The position numbers were made by a program, and so were the translations under genes. 8,798 nucleotides of DNA from Gammaproteobacteria bacterium (GTDB lineage: Bacteria; Pseudomonadota; Gammaproteobacteria; Chromatiales; Chromatiaceae), in contig JAGVUH010000109.1 in NCBI GenBank assembly GCA_019136395.1, forward strand, positions 1 to 8,798. The letters run 5' to 3'. Under the pieces are notes generated by a model. The model was not told the DNA's origin. It ran no database searches and worked only from the letters and a program-made list of their open reading frames with translations. Position 1 is the first letter of the stretch. Every line of letters starts with the position of its first letter. Below, piece by piece: positions 1-8,502 of the stretch.

Positions 1-1
1 G

Positions 2-3000
2 CTCGACCTGCGCACCCCCGACCGGGAAGACCATTACCAGCTCACGCTCGATGCCAACCCCCAGGACAATCGCCTGGAGGTGCAGGTCCAGGAGGCCCCG
101 GATGGCCTGATCAGTGCCCTCCTCCACCATCTGGGGGTCCAGTTGCCACCCGAGGTCGACCGCTGGCAACTGGCCGCGACTGGTCTTGGCCCCCTCTCGG
201 CCCTGGCCCTGGAGGCCAAACTGGCGGCCGGTCCCCTGCACCTCAGCGCCGACGGCGTCCTGGACCTGCCCGGCCAGAAGGCGCCGCGGCTCCAGCTCAC
301 GGCGAAACTGCCGGCGCTGACCCTGCGTCCGGACCTGGGGGTACCCCTCGCCTGGCAGGCGATTCACCTCCAGGCCGAGCTGAGCGGCCCCTGGCGCGGC
401 CCCCAGGGCCAGGCCCACCTGGACGCCGAGGGCCTGAGCTACGCCGACTCAAACCTCTCGCGACTGACCGCCGATCTGCAAGGCGATACCCAGGGCCTGA
501 AGCTCAACGCCCTCGCCACGGGCGCGGTCATCCCAGACCTCCCGGCGGAGATCAGCCGGGAACCCCTGCGCTTCACGGCCGAGGTCTCCCCCCAGGCGCC
601 GGGCCTGCCCTTTAGCCTCAGCCTCGACCATCCCCTCGCCCAGTTCAGCGCCGCGGGCCACGTCGCCACCCTGGCGGGCCAGGCCAGCCTCAGGCTGCCC
701 CAGCTCACCACCCTGGGCCGCCTCCTCGGGCGCGACCTGGAGGGTAGCGCCCAGGTGGATGCCGACTTTGCCCTGGCGGCGGCCGCCAGCCACTACCTCG
801 GCTGGCCAGCGGCAAAAGAGGGTATGGGCGTGCCGTCACTGGTAACCAATGAGTCAGACCCCGGAACGCCAACCACAACGGCGACCGAAATGGCAGTTGG
901 GGATAGGGAAATTCCATCCGATGGGATGCTTACTGTGGATGTTGCCAGCCCGACCGACGAGGTTATGACCGATGCAGTCAGCCCGTCGGAAGCTGCCAAC
1001 CCGCCCTCGGACCTCACGGCTACCCTGACCATGGATGCCCGTTTCCCCCCCCTGGGGTCCACCCGGATCAGGGGCCAGCTCGCCGCCAACCTGACCGGCC
1101 AGAGCGGCAAGCTGAACCTGGAGGGCGATTGGAACGGCCAGCCCCTGAATCTTCAGCTCCTCGGAGCGCGGGAGGGGGACGGGACCCTGGACCTGGCCAT
1201 CGACGCCAGCCACCTCGCCGGCGTCAACGCCCAGGGCCGGTTACGCCTGCCCCCCGGCGCCACGCTGCCCCTGGGCAAGATCGAACTCAAGGCCCCCAGG
1301 CTCGCCGATCTCCAACCCCTGGTGGGCCAGCCCCTGGCGGGCAGCCTGGATCTGCTGCTGGACCTCACCAAGACCCAGGCCCTGGTCAAGGCCCGGGGCC
1401 AGGGACTGCGTCTGCCGGGTGACCTGGCCCTGGCAAGCCTCACCCTGGACGGTCAGGTGAGCGATCCGCTGAACCTGAACGGCATCGAGGCGCGGCTACA
1501 ACTGGAGGGTCTCGCCGTCGCCAGCACCCAGGGTGACCTGAGCCTCACCGCGGCGGGCGGCCAGCAGGCCCTGGCCCTGACCAGCGAGGGCCGACTCGAA
1601 ACGCCCCTCGGCCCCACCCGCCTGGCGGCGGCGGCGGACCTGGATATCCCCGGCCAGCGCCTGACCCTGAGCCGCTTCACCACCGAGGCCCAGGGCCAGA
1701 ACCTGCGCCTCCAGAACCCGGCGGTCCTGACCTTTGCCGCGGGGCTGGCGGTGGATCGCCTGCGGCTGGAACTGGGCGGCGGCAGCCTCGACCTGGGTGG
1801 CCGTCTGACGCCGACCCTGGACCTCAAGGCCCGCCTCGACCGTCTGGACCTGGCCTGGCTGGCGGGACTCGCCGGCCAGCCCCTGGTGGTAGGCCTCCTC
1901 GATGGCCAGGCGGAACTCCAGGGCCCCCCGACGGCCCCGACCGGCAAACTGGCGCTCAAGGCCAGCGGCCTGCTCCTCACCAGCAACGGCGGCTTCGGTC
2001 TGCCCCCCGCCGCCCTGGACGCCAACCTGACCCTCAAGCCGGACGCCAACCAGCTCGACGCCCGGGTGGACATGGGTCCCCAGGGTGAGGTGCGGCTCCA
2101 GGGCCCGATCGGCGGCACCCTGCCCCTGGCGCCCGGTTCCCTCGGCCTGCGCGCGACGGGCCGACTGGACCTGGACCTTCTCGAACCCCTGCTGTCCGCC
2201 GCCGGCCGCGAGGCCAAGGGCCGGGCCAACCTTGACGCCCGCATCGGCGGCACCGCCAGCGGCCCCCGGCTCGACGGGCGCTTACGGCTGGCCAACGTCG
2301 CCTTCCGCGACTGGAACCTGGGCCTCAGCCTGACCGGGCTGACCGGGGATCTGGTCCTGGATGGCCAACGGCTGCGCCTGGAGGGGGTGCGGGCTCAGGC
2401 CGGCGCCGGCACCCTGGCCCTCACGGGTAAGATGGAACTCTTCGATCCCGAACGGCCCCTGGACCTGACTCTCACCGCCCGGGGCGCCGAGCCGCTGCGG
2501 TCCGATCTGCTCAGCCTCAAGATGGACGCGGACCTGAGCCTACGGGGTCCGGCCCTGGATGCCACCCTGGCGGGGACCGCCCACTTCTCCCGCATCGACA
2601 TCCGCCTGCCCGAGCACCTGGCCGCCAGCGTCCCTGTCCTTCAGGTCCAGGAGGAAGGGGTGCCCCGCCAACCGCGGCCCGCCCCTCCGCCCCAGCAACA
2701 GAGCGCTGCCCCCTTCCGCATGGCCCTGGATCTCAGCCTCGACGCCCCCCGCGGTGTCTACATCCGTGGTCAGGGGGTGGACGCCGAGTTGGGTGGCGAA
2801 CTGCGGGTACAAGGCCAGATGGCGGACCCCTCCATCACCGGTGGTTTCAACCTCATCCGGGGCGAATACAAACTCATCGGCCAGACCCTGCGCTTCACCC
2901 AAGGTCAAATCGGCCTGGATGGCGCCACCGGCCTGGACCCCACCCTGGACCTGGAGGCCCGGGTGACGGCGGCGGGCAGCACCGCCATCCTCGGGGTCAA

Positions 3001-3427
3001 GGGCACGGCCTCGGAACCACGGATCGAATTGCGCGGCGAACCGGAACTGCCCCAGGACGAGGTCCTGTCACGGCTGCTGTTCGGCGTCGCCGGCACCCGT
3101 CTGTCCCCCTGGCAGACCGCCCAGGTCGGTCTGGCCGCCGCCCGCCTGGCGGGCATCGGCCCCAAGGGACCGGGACTGCTGGAGAGCGCCCGCACCGCCC
3201 TCGGGCTCGACCGCCTCAGCATCGGCAGCGATGACAAAGGCGGGACCACCGCCGAGGCCGGTCGCCAGCTATCCGAGCGGGTCTACCTTGGCGCGCGCCA
3301 GGGCACCCGCGCCGGCGAGACCCAGGGCGTGCTGCGCATCGAATTGACTCCCAACCTGAAGCTGGAGACGGACATCGGCGCCACCAGTGGTAGTCGCGCC
3401 GGCATCGCTTACGAGAAGGAGTATTGA
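2..3427 (+). CDS. tamB: Translocation and assembly module protein TamB, C-terminal part (5' end outside window)
   Basis: TamB is a very long inner-membrane-anchored periplasmic protein that works with the outer-membrane Omp85 protein TamA and is linked to envelope assembly and phospholipid transport between membranes. The frame is open from base 2 and gives 1,141 codons; a GTG at 80 lies inside it and is not a start. The visible part is a long run of short amphipathic beta-strand repeats rich in L-x-L, Gly and Asp, as expected for the beta-taco fold. A Pro/Gln-rich linker (about 2660-2712) precedes the conserved DUF490/TamB C-terminal domain, which includes GEYKLIGQTLRFTQG (about 2860-2904) and LPQDEVLSRLLFG (about 3047-3085), and the chain ends in an aromatic residue (EKEY). 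The N-terminal anchor lies outside the window. An acidic, Ser/Thr-rich lower-GC segment at 815-1012 interrupts the pattern. tamA may lie upstream but is not visible. The family call is firm. Confidence 0.93.
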   Translation, partial: LDLRTPDREDHYQLTLDANPQDNRLEVQVQEAPDGLISALLHHLGVQLPPEVDRWQLAATGLGPLSALALEAKLAAGPLHLSADGVLDLPGQKAPRLQLTAKLPALTLRPDLGVPLAWQAIHLQAELSGPWRGPQGQAHLDAEGLSYADSNLSRLTADLQGDTQGLKLNALATGAVIPDLPAEISREPLRFTAEVSPQAPGLPFSLSLDHPLAQFSAAGHVATLAGQASLRLPQLTTLGRLLGRDLEGSAQVDADFALAAAASHYLGWPAAKEGMGVPSLVTNESDPGTPTTTATEMAVGDREIPSDGMLTVDVASPTDEVMTDAVSPSEAANPPSDLTATLTMDARFPPLGSTRIRGQLAANLTGQSGKLNLEGDWNGQPLNLQLLGAREGDGTLDLAIDASHLAGVNAQGRLRLPPGATLPLGKIELKAPRLADLQPLVGQPLAGSLDLLLDLTKTQALVKARGQGLRLPGDLALASLTLDGQVSDPLNLNGIEARLQLEGLAVASTQGDLSLTAAGGQQALALTSEGRLETPLGPTRLAAAADLDIPGQRLTLSRFTTEAQGQNLRLQNPAVLTFAAGLAVDRLRLELGGGSLDLGGRLTPTLDLKARLDRLDLAWLAGLAGQPLVVGLLDGQAELQGPPTAPTGKLALKASGLLLTSNGGFGLPPAALDANLTLKPDANQLDARVDMGPQGEVRLQGPIGGTLPLAPGSLGLRATGRLDLDLLEPLLSAAGREAKGRANLDARIGGTASGPRLDGRLRLANVAFRDWNLGLSLTGLTGDLVLDGQRLRLEGVRAQAGAGTLALTGKMELFDPERPLDLTLTARGAEPLRSDLLSLKMDADLSLRGPALDATLAGTAHFSRIDIRLPEHLAASVPVLQVQEEGVPRQPRPAPPPQQQSAAPFRMALDLSLDAPRGVYIRGQGVDAELGGELRVQGQMADPSITGGFNLIRGEYKLIGQTLRFTQGQIGLDGATGLDPTLDLEARVTAAGSTAILGVKGTASEPRIELRGEPELPQDEVLSRLLFGVAGTRLSPWQTAQVGLAAARLAGIGPKGPGLLESARTALGLDRLSIGSDDKGGTTAEAGRQLSERVYLGARQGTRAGETQGVLRIELTPNLKLETDIGATSGSRAGIAYEKEY
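815..1012 (+). other. Acidic, low-complexity, lower-GC insert within tamB
   Basis: This in-frame stretch of about 66 codons begins at KEGMG and ends at NPPSDL. It has 13 Asp/Glu against one Lys and one Arg, many Ser, Thr and Pro, and none of the L-x-L strand pattern found on both sides. Bases 841-960 are 57% G+C by hand count, against roughly 70% in the surrounding gene, and codons such as GTT, GAT, GAA and GCT, rare nearby, appear here. It looks like a disordered linker between two beta-repeat blocks. Whether it is inserted sequence or a fast-evolving loop cannot be told from one genome. Confidence 0.6.
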
Positions 3428-3587
3428 TGAGGGGCGCGCTACGACCCCAGGGAGACTGACCGGGCTCCCAACCCGTCAAGACACAGCCGATGAGACGCGC
3501 AAATCCGGAAGTGTGGAAGTCTAGCAACCGGCGTATCGCAACGGGTTACAGACAAATGGGGCTTAAGCCGAAACTATGACGGCAACA

Positions 3588-3613
3588 GGATGAGGGATGA
3601 GGGATGAGGGATG
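3588..3613. repeat. Heptameric tandem repeat GGATGAG, 3.7 copies
   Basis: Three perfect GGATGAG units (3588-3594, 3595-3601, 3602-3608) are followed by a partial GGATG. The array lies in the 197-bp gap between the end of tamB and the 3' end of the tRNA, 11 bases beyond the encoded CCA. On the minus strand, which would be transcribed from ispB through the tRNA, it reads as CTCATCC units. It resembles the short heptameric tandem repeats known between genes in some cyanobacteria and proteobacteria. The rest of the gap (3428-3587) shows no gene and no convincing terminator; a 10-base palindrome GGCTTAAGCC lies at 3560-3569. Confidence 0.85.
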
Positions 3614-3624
3614 TCGACCGTAAA

Positions 3625-3701
3625 TGGTCGGGGTGAGAGGATTCGAACCTCCGGCCCCTACGTCCCGAACGTAGTGCTCTACCAGGCTGAGCTACACCCC
3701 G
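3625..3701 (-). tRNA. proK: tRNA-Pro, anticodon CGG
   Basis: The minus strand folds as a complete 77-nt cloverleaf. The acceptor stem CGGGGTG/CACCCCG is perfect. The D arm is GCTC/GAGC, and the anticodon stem CTACG/CGTAG encloses the loop TTCGGGA, giving anticodon CGG (bases 3665-3667) for CCG codons. The T arm is GGAGG-TTCGAAT-CCTCT, the discriminator is A73, and CCA is encoded at 3625-3627. It closely resembles E. coli proK from memory. CCG-type codons matter in a genome this GC-rich. The 5' end lies 11 nt after the ispB stop codon on the same strand, so the tRNA may be processed from an ispB read-through transcript. Confidence 0.97.
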
Positions 3702-3712
3702 AGGATCTTCCG

Positions 3713-4681
3713 CTAGTAAGTACGGGCGACGGCGAAGTCGGCCAGATTTTCCAGCGCGTGGCGCGACGCCGATTCGGGAAGCAGGGCGAGTGCCGACTTG
3801 GCATCCGCCGCGTATTGGCGCGCGAGTCCGATAGTGTAGTCAATGGCCAAGGTCGAATCAATGGCCGCGGCGACATCGGCGATGCGCTCACGGCCGCCGG
3901 TCTCGATGACCTCCCGCAACAGGGCCTGCTGTTCGGGGGTCCCGACCTCCAGGGCGCGGATCACCGGCAGGGTCGGCTTGCCCTCGGCCAGGTCGTCGCC
4001 GAGATTCTTGCCTAGTTCCTCGCCCTTGGCGCGATAGTCAAGGGCGTCGTCCACCAATTGGAAGGCCACCCCCAGGCACCGGCCATAGTCGGCCATGGCC
4101 CGCTCCACCGCGGGGGAGGATGCCGCCAGGACGGCGCCGATACGGGTCCCGGCCTCGAACAGGGTCGCCGTCTTACGCTCGATGACCTCCATGTAGCGCG
4201 CCTCGGTGGTGGTGGGATCGTTGCAGTTGAGCAGTTGCAGCACCTCGCCCTCGGAGATGCGGTTGGTGGCATGGGACAGGATGTCCATCACCGGCATGCT
4301 GCCCACCTCGACCATCATCTCGAAGGAGCGGGAATAGAGAAAATCCCCCACCAGCACGCTGGCGGCATTGCCCCAGACGGTATTGGCCGTATCCCGGTGA
4401 CGGCGCTGTTCGGAGCCGTCCACCACGTCATCATGGAGCAAGGTGGCGGTATGGATGAACTCGATCACCGCCGCGAGGTCGATATGGCGCTCGCCCGCGT
4501 AGCCACAGGCCCGGGCGCTCAGGAGCACGCTCAACGGGCGCAACCGCTTACCGCCACTGTTGACGATGTAGTGCCCGATCTGGTTGATCAGCACCACGTC
4601 CGACTGCAGGCGGCGCAGGATCAGCTCGTCCACCGCCCGCAGGTCCGCGGCAACGGGGCCCCTTATTTCGTTTAAGGACAT
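3713..4681 (-). CDS. ispB: Octaprenyl (all-trans-polyprenyl) diphosphate synthase
   Basis: This enzyme extends farnesyl diphosphate with isopentenyl units to make the long side chain of ubiquinone and menaquinone. The 322-residue product matches the length of E. coli IspB (323). Visible motifs are GGKRLRP (43-49), the first aspartate-rich motif DDVVD (84-88), the second DDALD (211-215), and conserved stretches such as GNAASVLVGDF and GKPTLP. A small Ala five residues before the first motif fits a long-chain product. The frame stays open upstream to 4801, but the start at 4681 (MSLNEIRGP) aligns with the family; the extra 40 residues would cover the predicted promoter. The Shine-Dalgarno is weak. 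Stop is TAG. The gene is divergent from rplU and convergent with tamB. The exact chain length (C40 or other) cannot be proved from sequence. Confidence 0.96.
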   Translation of the reverse strand: MSLNEIRGPVAADLRAVDELILRRLQSDVVLINQIGHYIVNSGGKRLRPLSVLLSARACGYAGERHIDLAAVIEFIHTATLLHDDVVDGSEQRRHRDTANTVWGNAASVLVGDFLYSRSFEMMVEVGSMPVMDILSHATNRISEGEVLQLLNCNDPTTTEARYMEVIERKTATLFEAGTRIGAVLAASSPAVERAMADYGRCLGVAFQLVDDALDYRAKGEELGKNLGDDLAEGKPTLPVIRALEVGTPEQQALLREVIETGGRERIADVAAAIDSTLAIDYTIGLARQYAADAKSALALLPESASRHALENLADFAVARTY

Positions 4682-4718
4682 GTTCGACGTGGTTGGCCAG
4701 TAGCAAAAGACTAGATGG

Positions 4719-4747
4719 ATGCTAGGGATTTGCGCCTTGACTGTCAA
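4719..4747 (-). promoter_or_regulatory. Predicted sigma-70 promoter for ispB
   Basis: On the minus strand a perfect -35 TTGACA (4742-4747) is separated by 17 bp from a TAGCAT -10 (4719-4724, four of six consensus bases). It would start transcription near 4712, leaving a leader of about 30 nt before the ATG at 4681. The -35 overlaps a symmetric element, TTGAC-T-GTCAA, at 4737-4747. Confidence 0.65.
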
Positions 4748-4815
4748 CGAGGAGCTTGACCGGCGACGTCCGCCCCCCAGTGGACTGCCTCCCGTCGGCA
4801 AAACGCAAGGTTGGT

Positions 4816-4845
4816 TTGACGACCGGCCAAATGAGGCGCTAATAT
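4816..4845 (+). promoter_or_regulatory. Predicted sigma-70 promoter for the rplU-rpmA operon
   Basis: TTGACG (4816-4821) and TAATAT (4840-4845) are separated by 18 bp and are both close to the sigma-70 consensus. Transcription would start around 4852, giving a leader of about 60 nt. That leader can form a GC-rich hairpin (4862-4867 with 4875-4880) ahead of the rplU Shine-Dalgarno at 4898-4904. This is the best promoter-like signal on the plus strand of the window. Confidence 0.7.
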
Positions 4846-4912
4846 CGCTGGTCTTTGGTTAGCCTCCCGTTCGTGGGGGCGGACAATGGTTATCGCTGGG
4901 AAGGGCACACTC

Positions 4913-5227
4913 ATGTACGCGGTTATTCAGACCGGTGGCAAGCAGTACCGGGTCGCCGAGGGCGACACCCTGAGGGTCGAAAAGTTGGCGGTCGAAGCCG
5001 GCGACGACGTTGAACTCGACCAGGTGCTGATGGTCGCCGATGACGATCAGGTCAAGGTTGGCACGCCCTACCTGGCAGGCGGCAAGGTCGCGGCCAAGGT
5101 CATCGCCCATGGTCGTGGCGAGAAGGTCAGAATCGTCAAGTTCCGTCGGCGCAAGCACCACCTGAAGCGGGCCGGTCACCGCCAGTCCTACACGGAATTG
5201 ACCGTCACCGGCATCAGCGCGGGCTGA
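4913..5227 (+). CDS. rplU: 50S ribosomal protein L21
   Basis: L21 is a large-subunit protein that binds 23S rRNA. The 104-residue product aligns over its full length with E. coli L21 (103). It carries the N-terminal [14 protein letters not shown], the central AHGRGEKV and the basic signature [16 protein letters not shown], and ends in TGISAG. An in-frame ATG at 4886 would add nine residues, but the start at 4913 matches the family and has a good GGGAAGG Shine-Dalgarno (4898-4904) at 8-nt spacing. It is the first gene of the rightward operon, 13 nt before rpmA. Confidence 0.98.
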   Translation: MYAVIQTGGKQYRVAEGDTLRVEKLAVEAGDDVELDQVLMVADDDQVKVGTPYLAGGKVAAKVIAHGRGEKVRIVKFRRRKHHLKRAGHRQSYTELTVTGISAG

Positions 5228-5240
5228 GGAGCGAAAGCAG

Positions 5241-5498
5241 ATGGCACACAAAAAAGCAGGCGGCAGTTCACGCAACGGTCGCGATTCGGAATCCAAACGG
5301 CTGGGCGTCAAGGTCTACGGTGGCCAGCGCATCTCCGCCGGGGGCATCATCATCCGCCAGCGCGGCACCAAGTTCCGTAATGGCGACAACGTTGGCTGTG
5401 GCCGTGACCACACCCTCTTCGCCCTGACGGATGGCATTGTCCGGTTCCAGGTCAAGGGTCCCGACAGCCGCAAATACGTGATGGTCGACACCCTCTGA
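5241..5498 (+). CDS. rpmA: 50S ribosomal protein L27
   Basis: L27 is a large-subunit protein whose flexible N-terminus reaches the peptidyl-transferase centre. The 85-residue length equals that of E. coli L27. The product begins [20 protein letters not shown] and contains the conserved RQRGTKF and [12 protein letters not shown]. It starts directly with MAHKK, so there is no cleavable N-terminal extension of the Firmicutes type. The Shine-Dalgarno GAGGA (5226-5230) overlaps the rplU stop codon, which suggests translational coupling. A strong intrinsic terminator follows. Confidence 0.98.
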   Translation: MAHKKAGGSSRNGRDSESKRLGVKVYGGQRISAGGIIIRQRGTKFRNGDNVGCGRDHTLFALTDGIVRFQVKGPDSRKYVMVDTL

Positions 5499-5500
5499 GG

Positions 5501-5525
5501 TCGTCCGCCGGGTTGGTCCGGACGA
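5501..5525 (+). other. Hairpin upstream of the rpmA terminator
   Basis: TCGTCCG (5501-5507) pairs perfectly with CGGACGA (5519-5525) around an 11-nt loop. It starts two bases after the rpmA stop and abuts the terminator hairpin, sharing base 5525. It has no T-tract of its own. It could protect the 3' end of the rplU-rpmA mRNA or be incidental in GC-rich DNA. Confidence 0.45.
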
Positions 5526-5556
5526 AGCCTCGCCCCCCGGCGGGGCTTTTGCATTT
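5525..5556 (+). terminator. Rho-independent terminator after rpmA
   Basis: AGCCTCGCC (5526-5534) pairs with GGCGGGGCT (5539-5547) as nine pairs including one G-U, with a CCCC loop; A5525-T5548 adds a tenth pair. The stem runs directly into TTTT and then GCATTT. This is the clearest terminator in the window. It lies between the two ribosomal protein genes and obgE, so obgE is probably expressed by read-through or from its own promoter. Confidence 0.85.
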
Positions 5557-5570
5557 CTGGTCCGCCGATT

Positions 5571-6727
<1,157 letters not shown>

Positions 6728-6738
6728 CGGACGGCGAC

Positions 6739-6762
6739 GTTGGTTGTCCGGCGCGAACCGAC
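6739..6762 (+). other. Hairpin between obgE and proB
   Basis: GTTGGTT (6739-6745) can pair with AACCGAC (6756-6762) over seven positions, one of them G-U, around a 10-nt loop. No T-tract follows, so it is not an intrinsic terminator. It may affect mRNA processing between the two genes or be incidental. Confidence 0.35.
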
Positions 6763-6788
6763 ACGATCGACTGGAGTAACTGACCGCG

Positions 6789-7913
6789 ATGATGACGCGT
6801 GACCGCTTGCCCGCCACCCGGCGTTGGGTGATCAAGATCGGCAGCGCCCTGCTGACCAGCGACGGCCAGGGCCTGAACCGCGAGGTCCTTGCGCCCTGGC
6901 TGGACCAGATGACCGCCCTGCGCCACGGCGGCGCCGACCTGGTGCTGGTCTCCTCCGGCGCCGTCGCCGAGGGCATGGCGCGCATGGGCTGGAAGCGTCG
7001 GCCCCAGACCCTCCATGAGCTCCAGGCCGCCGCCGCCATCGGCCAGATGGGGCTGATCCGCGCCTACGAGGATGGCTTCGACCAGCGCGGCCTGCGCACC
7101 GCCCAGGTCCTGCTGACCCGCGACGACCTCGTCGACCGCAACCGCTACCTCAATGCCCGCACCACCCTGCGCACCCTGCTGACCCTGGGGGTCATCCCGG
7201 TCATCAACGAAAACGACACCGTCGCCACGGACGAACTGCGCTTCGGCGACAACGACACCCTCGCCGCCCTGGTGGCCAATCTCATCGAGGCCGACCTGCT
7301 GGTCCTGCTCACCGACCAGGACGGCCTCTTTGACCGTGACCCGCGCTTCTCCGCCGAGGCCAGCCTAATCCCCGAGACCCGGGTGGACAACCCCCTGCTG
7401 GACGCCGTGGCCGGCGGCAGCGCCAGCGGCCTGGGCCTGGGGGGCATGGTCACCAAGGTGCGGGCGGCGCGGCTGGCGGCCCGCTCCGGCACCCCCACCG
7501 TCATCGCCCCGGGTCGGGGCCAGGGCGTGCTCACCCGCCTAAGGGCCGGCGAGCCGGTCGGCACCCTGCTGACCCCGGTCCAGGAGGCCCAGGCGGCGCG
7601 CAAGCAATGGCTGGCGGGCCACCTGGTGGTCCGCGGCCGCCTGACCCTGGACGCCGGCGCGGTCCAGGCCCTGCGCACCCAGGGCACCAGCCTGCTGGCG
7701 GTGGGCGTCACCGCCGTCAAGGGGGGCTTCGAACGAGGCGAGGTCGTCGCCTGCCTGGACCCGGATGGCCGGGAGGTCGCCCGCGGCCTGGTCAACTACG
7801 ATGCCCAGGAGACGGCGCGTATCGCGGGTCAGCCGAGTTCACGTTTCGAGACCATCCTTGGTTATCTGAACGAGGCGGAGCTGATCCACCGGGACAACCT
7901 GGTTTTGGTCTAG
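6789..7913 (+). CDS. proB: Glutamate 5-kinase (with C-terminal PUA domain)
   Basis: ProB phosphorylates L-glutamate with ATP to give gamma-glutamyl phosphate, the first step of proline synthesis, and is normally feedback-inhibited by proline. The 374-residue product compares with 367 in E. coli. The amino-acid kinase domain shows VIKIGS (14-19), SSGAVAEG (55-62), PVINENDTV (137-145), [12 protein letters not shown] (152-163) and TDQDGLF (175-181). The PUA domain follows at about 275-372. In the motif usually read as GTGGMxTK, this protein has GLGGMVTK, with Leu217 in place of Thr; the Lys is kept. Two adjacent ATG codons (6789, 6792) are possible starts, with a GGAG-like site near 6773. The stop is TAG. 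The rest of the pathway (proA, proC) is not in the window. The gene is convergent with creA. Confidence 0.96.
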   Translation: MMTRDRLPATRRWVIKIGSALLTSDGQGLNREVLAPWLDQMTALRHGGADLVLVSSGAVAEGMARMGWKRRPQTLHELQAAAAIGQMGLIRAYEDGFDQRGLRTAQVLLTRDDLVDRNRYLNARTTLRTLLTLGVIPVINENDTVATDELRFGDNDTLAALVANLIEADLLVLLTDQDGLFDRDPRFSAEASLIPETRVDNPLLDAVAGGSASGLGLGGMVTKVRAARLAARSGTPTVIAPGRGQGVLTRLRAGEPVGTLLTPVQEAQAARKQWLAGHLVVRGRLTLDAGAVQALRTQGTSLLAVGVTAVKGGFERGEVVACLDPDGREVARGLVNYDAQETARIAGQPSSRFETILGYLNEAELIHRDNLVLV

Positions 7914-7936
7914 TCGAAACACCCGGCAATGGACGC

Positions 7937-7961
7937 CTCCGCGGGCCAGTCCCGTCCGGAG
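7937..7961. terminator. Possible bidirectional hairpin between proB and creA
   Basis: CTCCGCGGG (7937-7945) pairs with CCCG (7951-7954) and CGGAG (7957-7961), with a 2-nt bulge and a 5-nt loop. It lies in the 71-bp gap between convergent proB and creA. Neither side has a real T-tract, so terminator function is uncertain. Confidence 0.35.
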
Positions 7962-7984
7962 CCGACCCAACCGCCCCAGGCTGA

Positions 7985-8494
7985 TTATTTTGCGGCTGCG
8001 CTCTCCGCCCCGGGCCAGGGCTGAAGCGGCACCACGGAAATGCTGTTCTTCGGCGACCCCTCGATGACGCGATCGCTATAGGTCAGGTAGACCAGCACCT
8101 GGCGCTTGGGGTCGAAGAAGCGCACCACCTGCATGGTCTTGAAGATCAGGGAGGTGCGCTTTTTGAAGACCTCGTCCCCGTCCCGCTTGCCGGAGCGGAT
8201 GTCCTCGCTGAGCTTGATGGGCCCGATCTGGCGGCACGCGATGGAGGCATCCGAGGTATCCTCCGCCACCCCCACCGCCCCGGAGATCCCCCCGGTCTTG
8301 GCCCGACTCAGATAACAGGCCACCCCCGGCACGTCCTCGTCGTCGAAGACCTCGACCACCACCTTGTCGTTGGGGCCCAGCACCTTGAAGCGGGTGCTGA
8401 CACTACCGATCAGCTCGTCAGCCCCGGCCGCGCCGGCCCACAAACCGGCGATCAGACCGATGATTGAACCGGCGGCCAACATCACTCTAACCAT
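7985..8494 (-). CDS. creA: CreA family exported protein
   Basis: CreA is a small conserved exported protein of unknown biochemical role, named from the E. coli creABCD locus. The 169-residue product aligns with E. coli CreA (157) along the mature chain, with near-identical blocks such as [41 protein letters not shown] and VIEGSPKN. It begins with a signal peptide: MVRVM, a hydrophobic core, then AGA at 23-25 before DELIG, a likely signal peptidase I site. Cys60 and Cys87 are the only cysteines and could form a disulfide in the periplasm. The ATG at 8494 has a perfect AGGAGG Shine-Dalgarno at 8-nt spacing (8503-8508). No creB, creC or creD is visible. Confidence 0.94.
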   Translation of the reverse strand: MVRVMLAAGSIIGLIAGLWAGAAGADELIGSVSTRFKVLGPNDKVVVEVFDDEDVPGVACYLSRAKTGGISGAVGVAEDTSDASIACRQIGPIKLSEDIRSGKRDGDEVFKKRTSLIFKTMQVVRFFDPKRQVLVYLTYSDRVIEGSPKNSISVVPLQPWPGAESAAAK

Positions 8495-8502
8495 GGCGAA
8501 TT

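Noticed and set aside
80..82. GTG as a start codon for tamB
   Set aside because: The frame is open back to base 2 with TamB-like sequence, so the gene enters from outside the window.
1453..2295. 280-codon minus-strand frame inside tamB
   Set aside because: It is an Arg/Ser/Pro-rich low-complexity shadow, as expected opposite a GC-rich gene; tamB clearly owns the region.
3450..3469. GGGAG/CTCCC hairpin as a tamB terminator
   Set aside because: Only five pairs around a 10-nt loop and no T-tract follows.
3625..3701. tRNA as the attachment site of an integrated element
   Set aside because: No integrase gene and no duplicated tRNA 3' end is visible in the flanking sequence.
3611..4015. Plus-strand frame encoding a protein with GERIRTSGPYVPNVVLYQAELHP-like text
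   Set aside because: It reads antisense through the tRNA-Pro and then antisense to ispB; this type of tRNA-antisense product is a familiar false gene.
4058..4675. 205-codon plus-strand open frame opposite ispB
   Set aside because: It is the antisense shadow of a well-supported gene in high-GC DNA, with no family resemblance and no ribosome-binding context.
4682..4801. N-terminal extension of ispB to 4801
   Set aside because: The extra 40 residues do not align with the family and would cover the predicted -35/-10; the ATG at 4681 gives the usual length.
7145..7795. 216-codon minus-strand frame opposite proB
   Set aside because: Arg/Ser/Pro-rich shadow of the kinase gene without recognisable domains.
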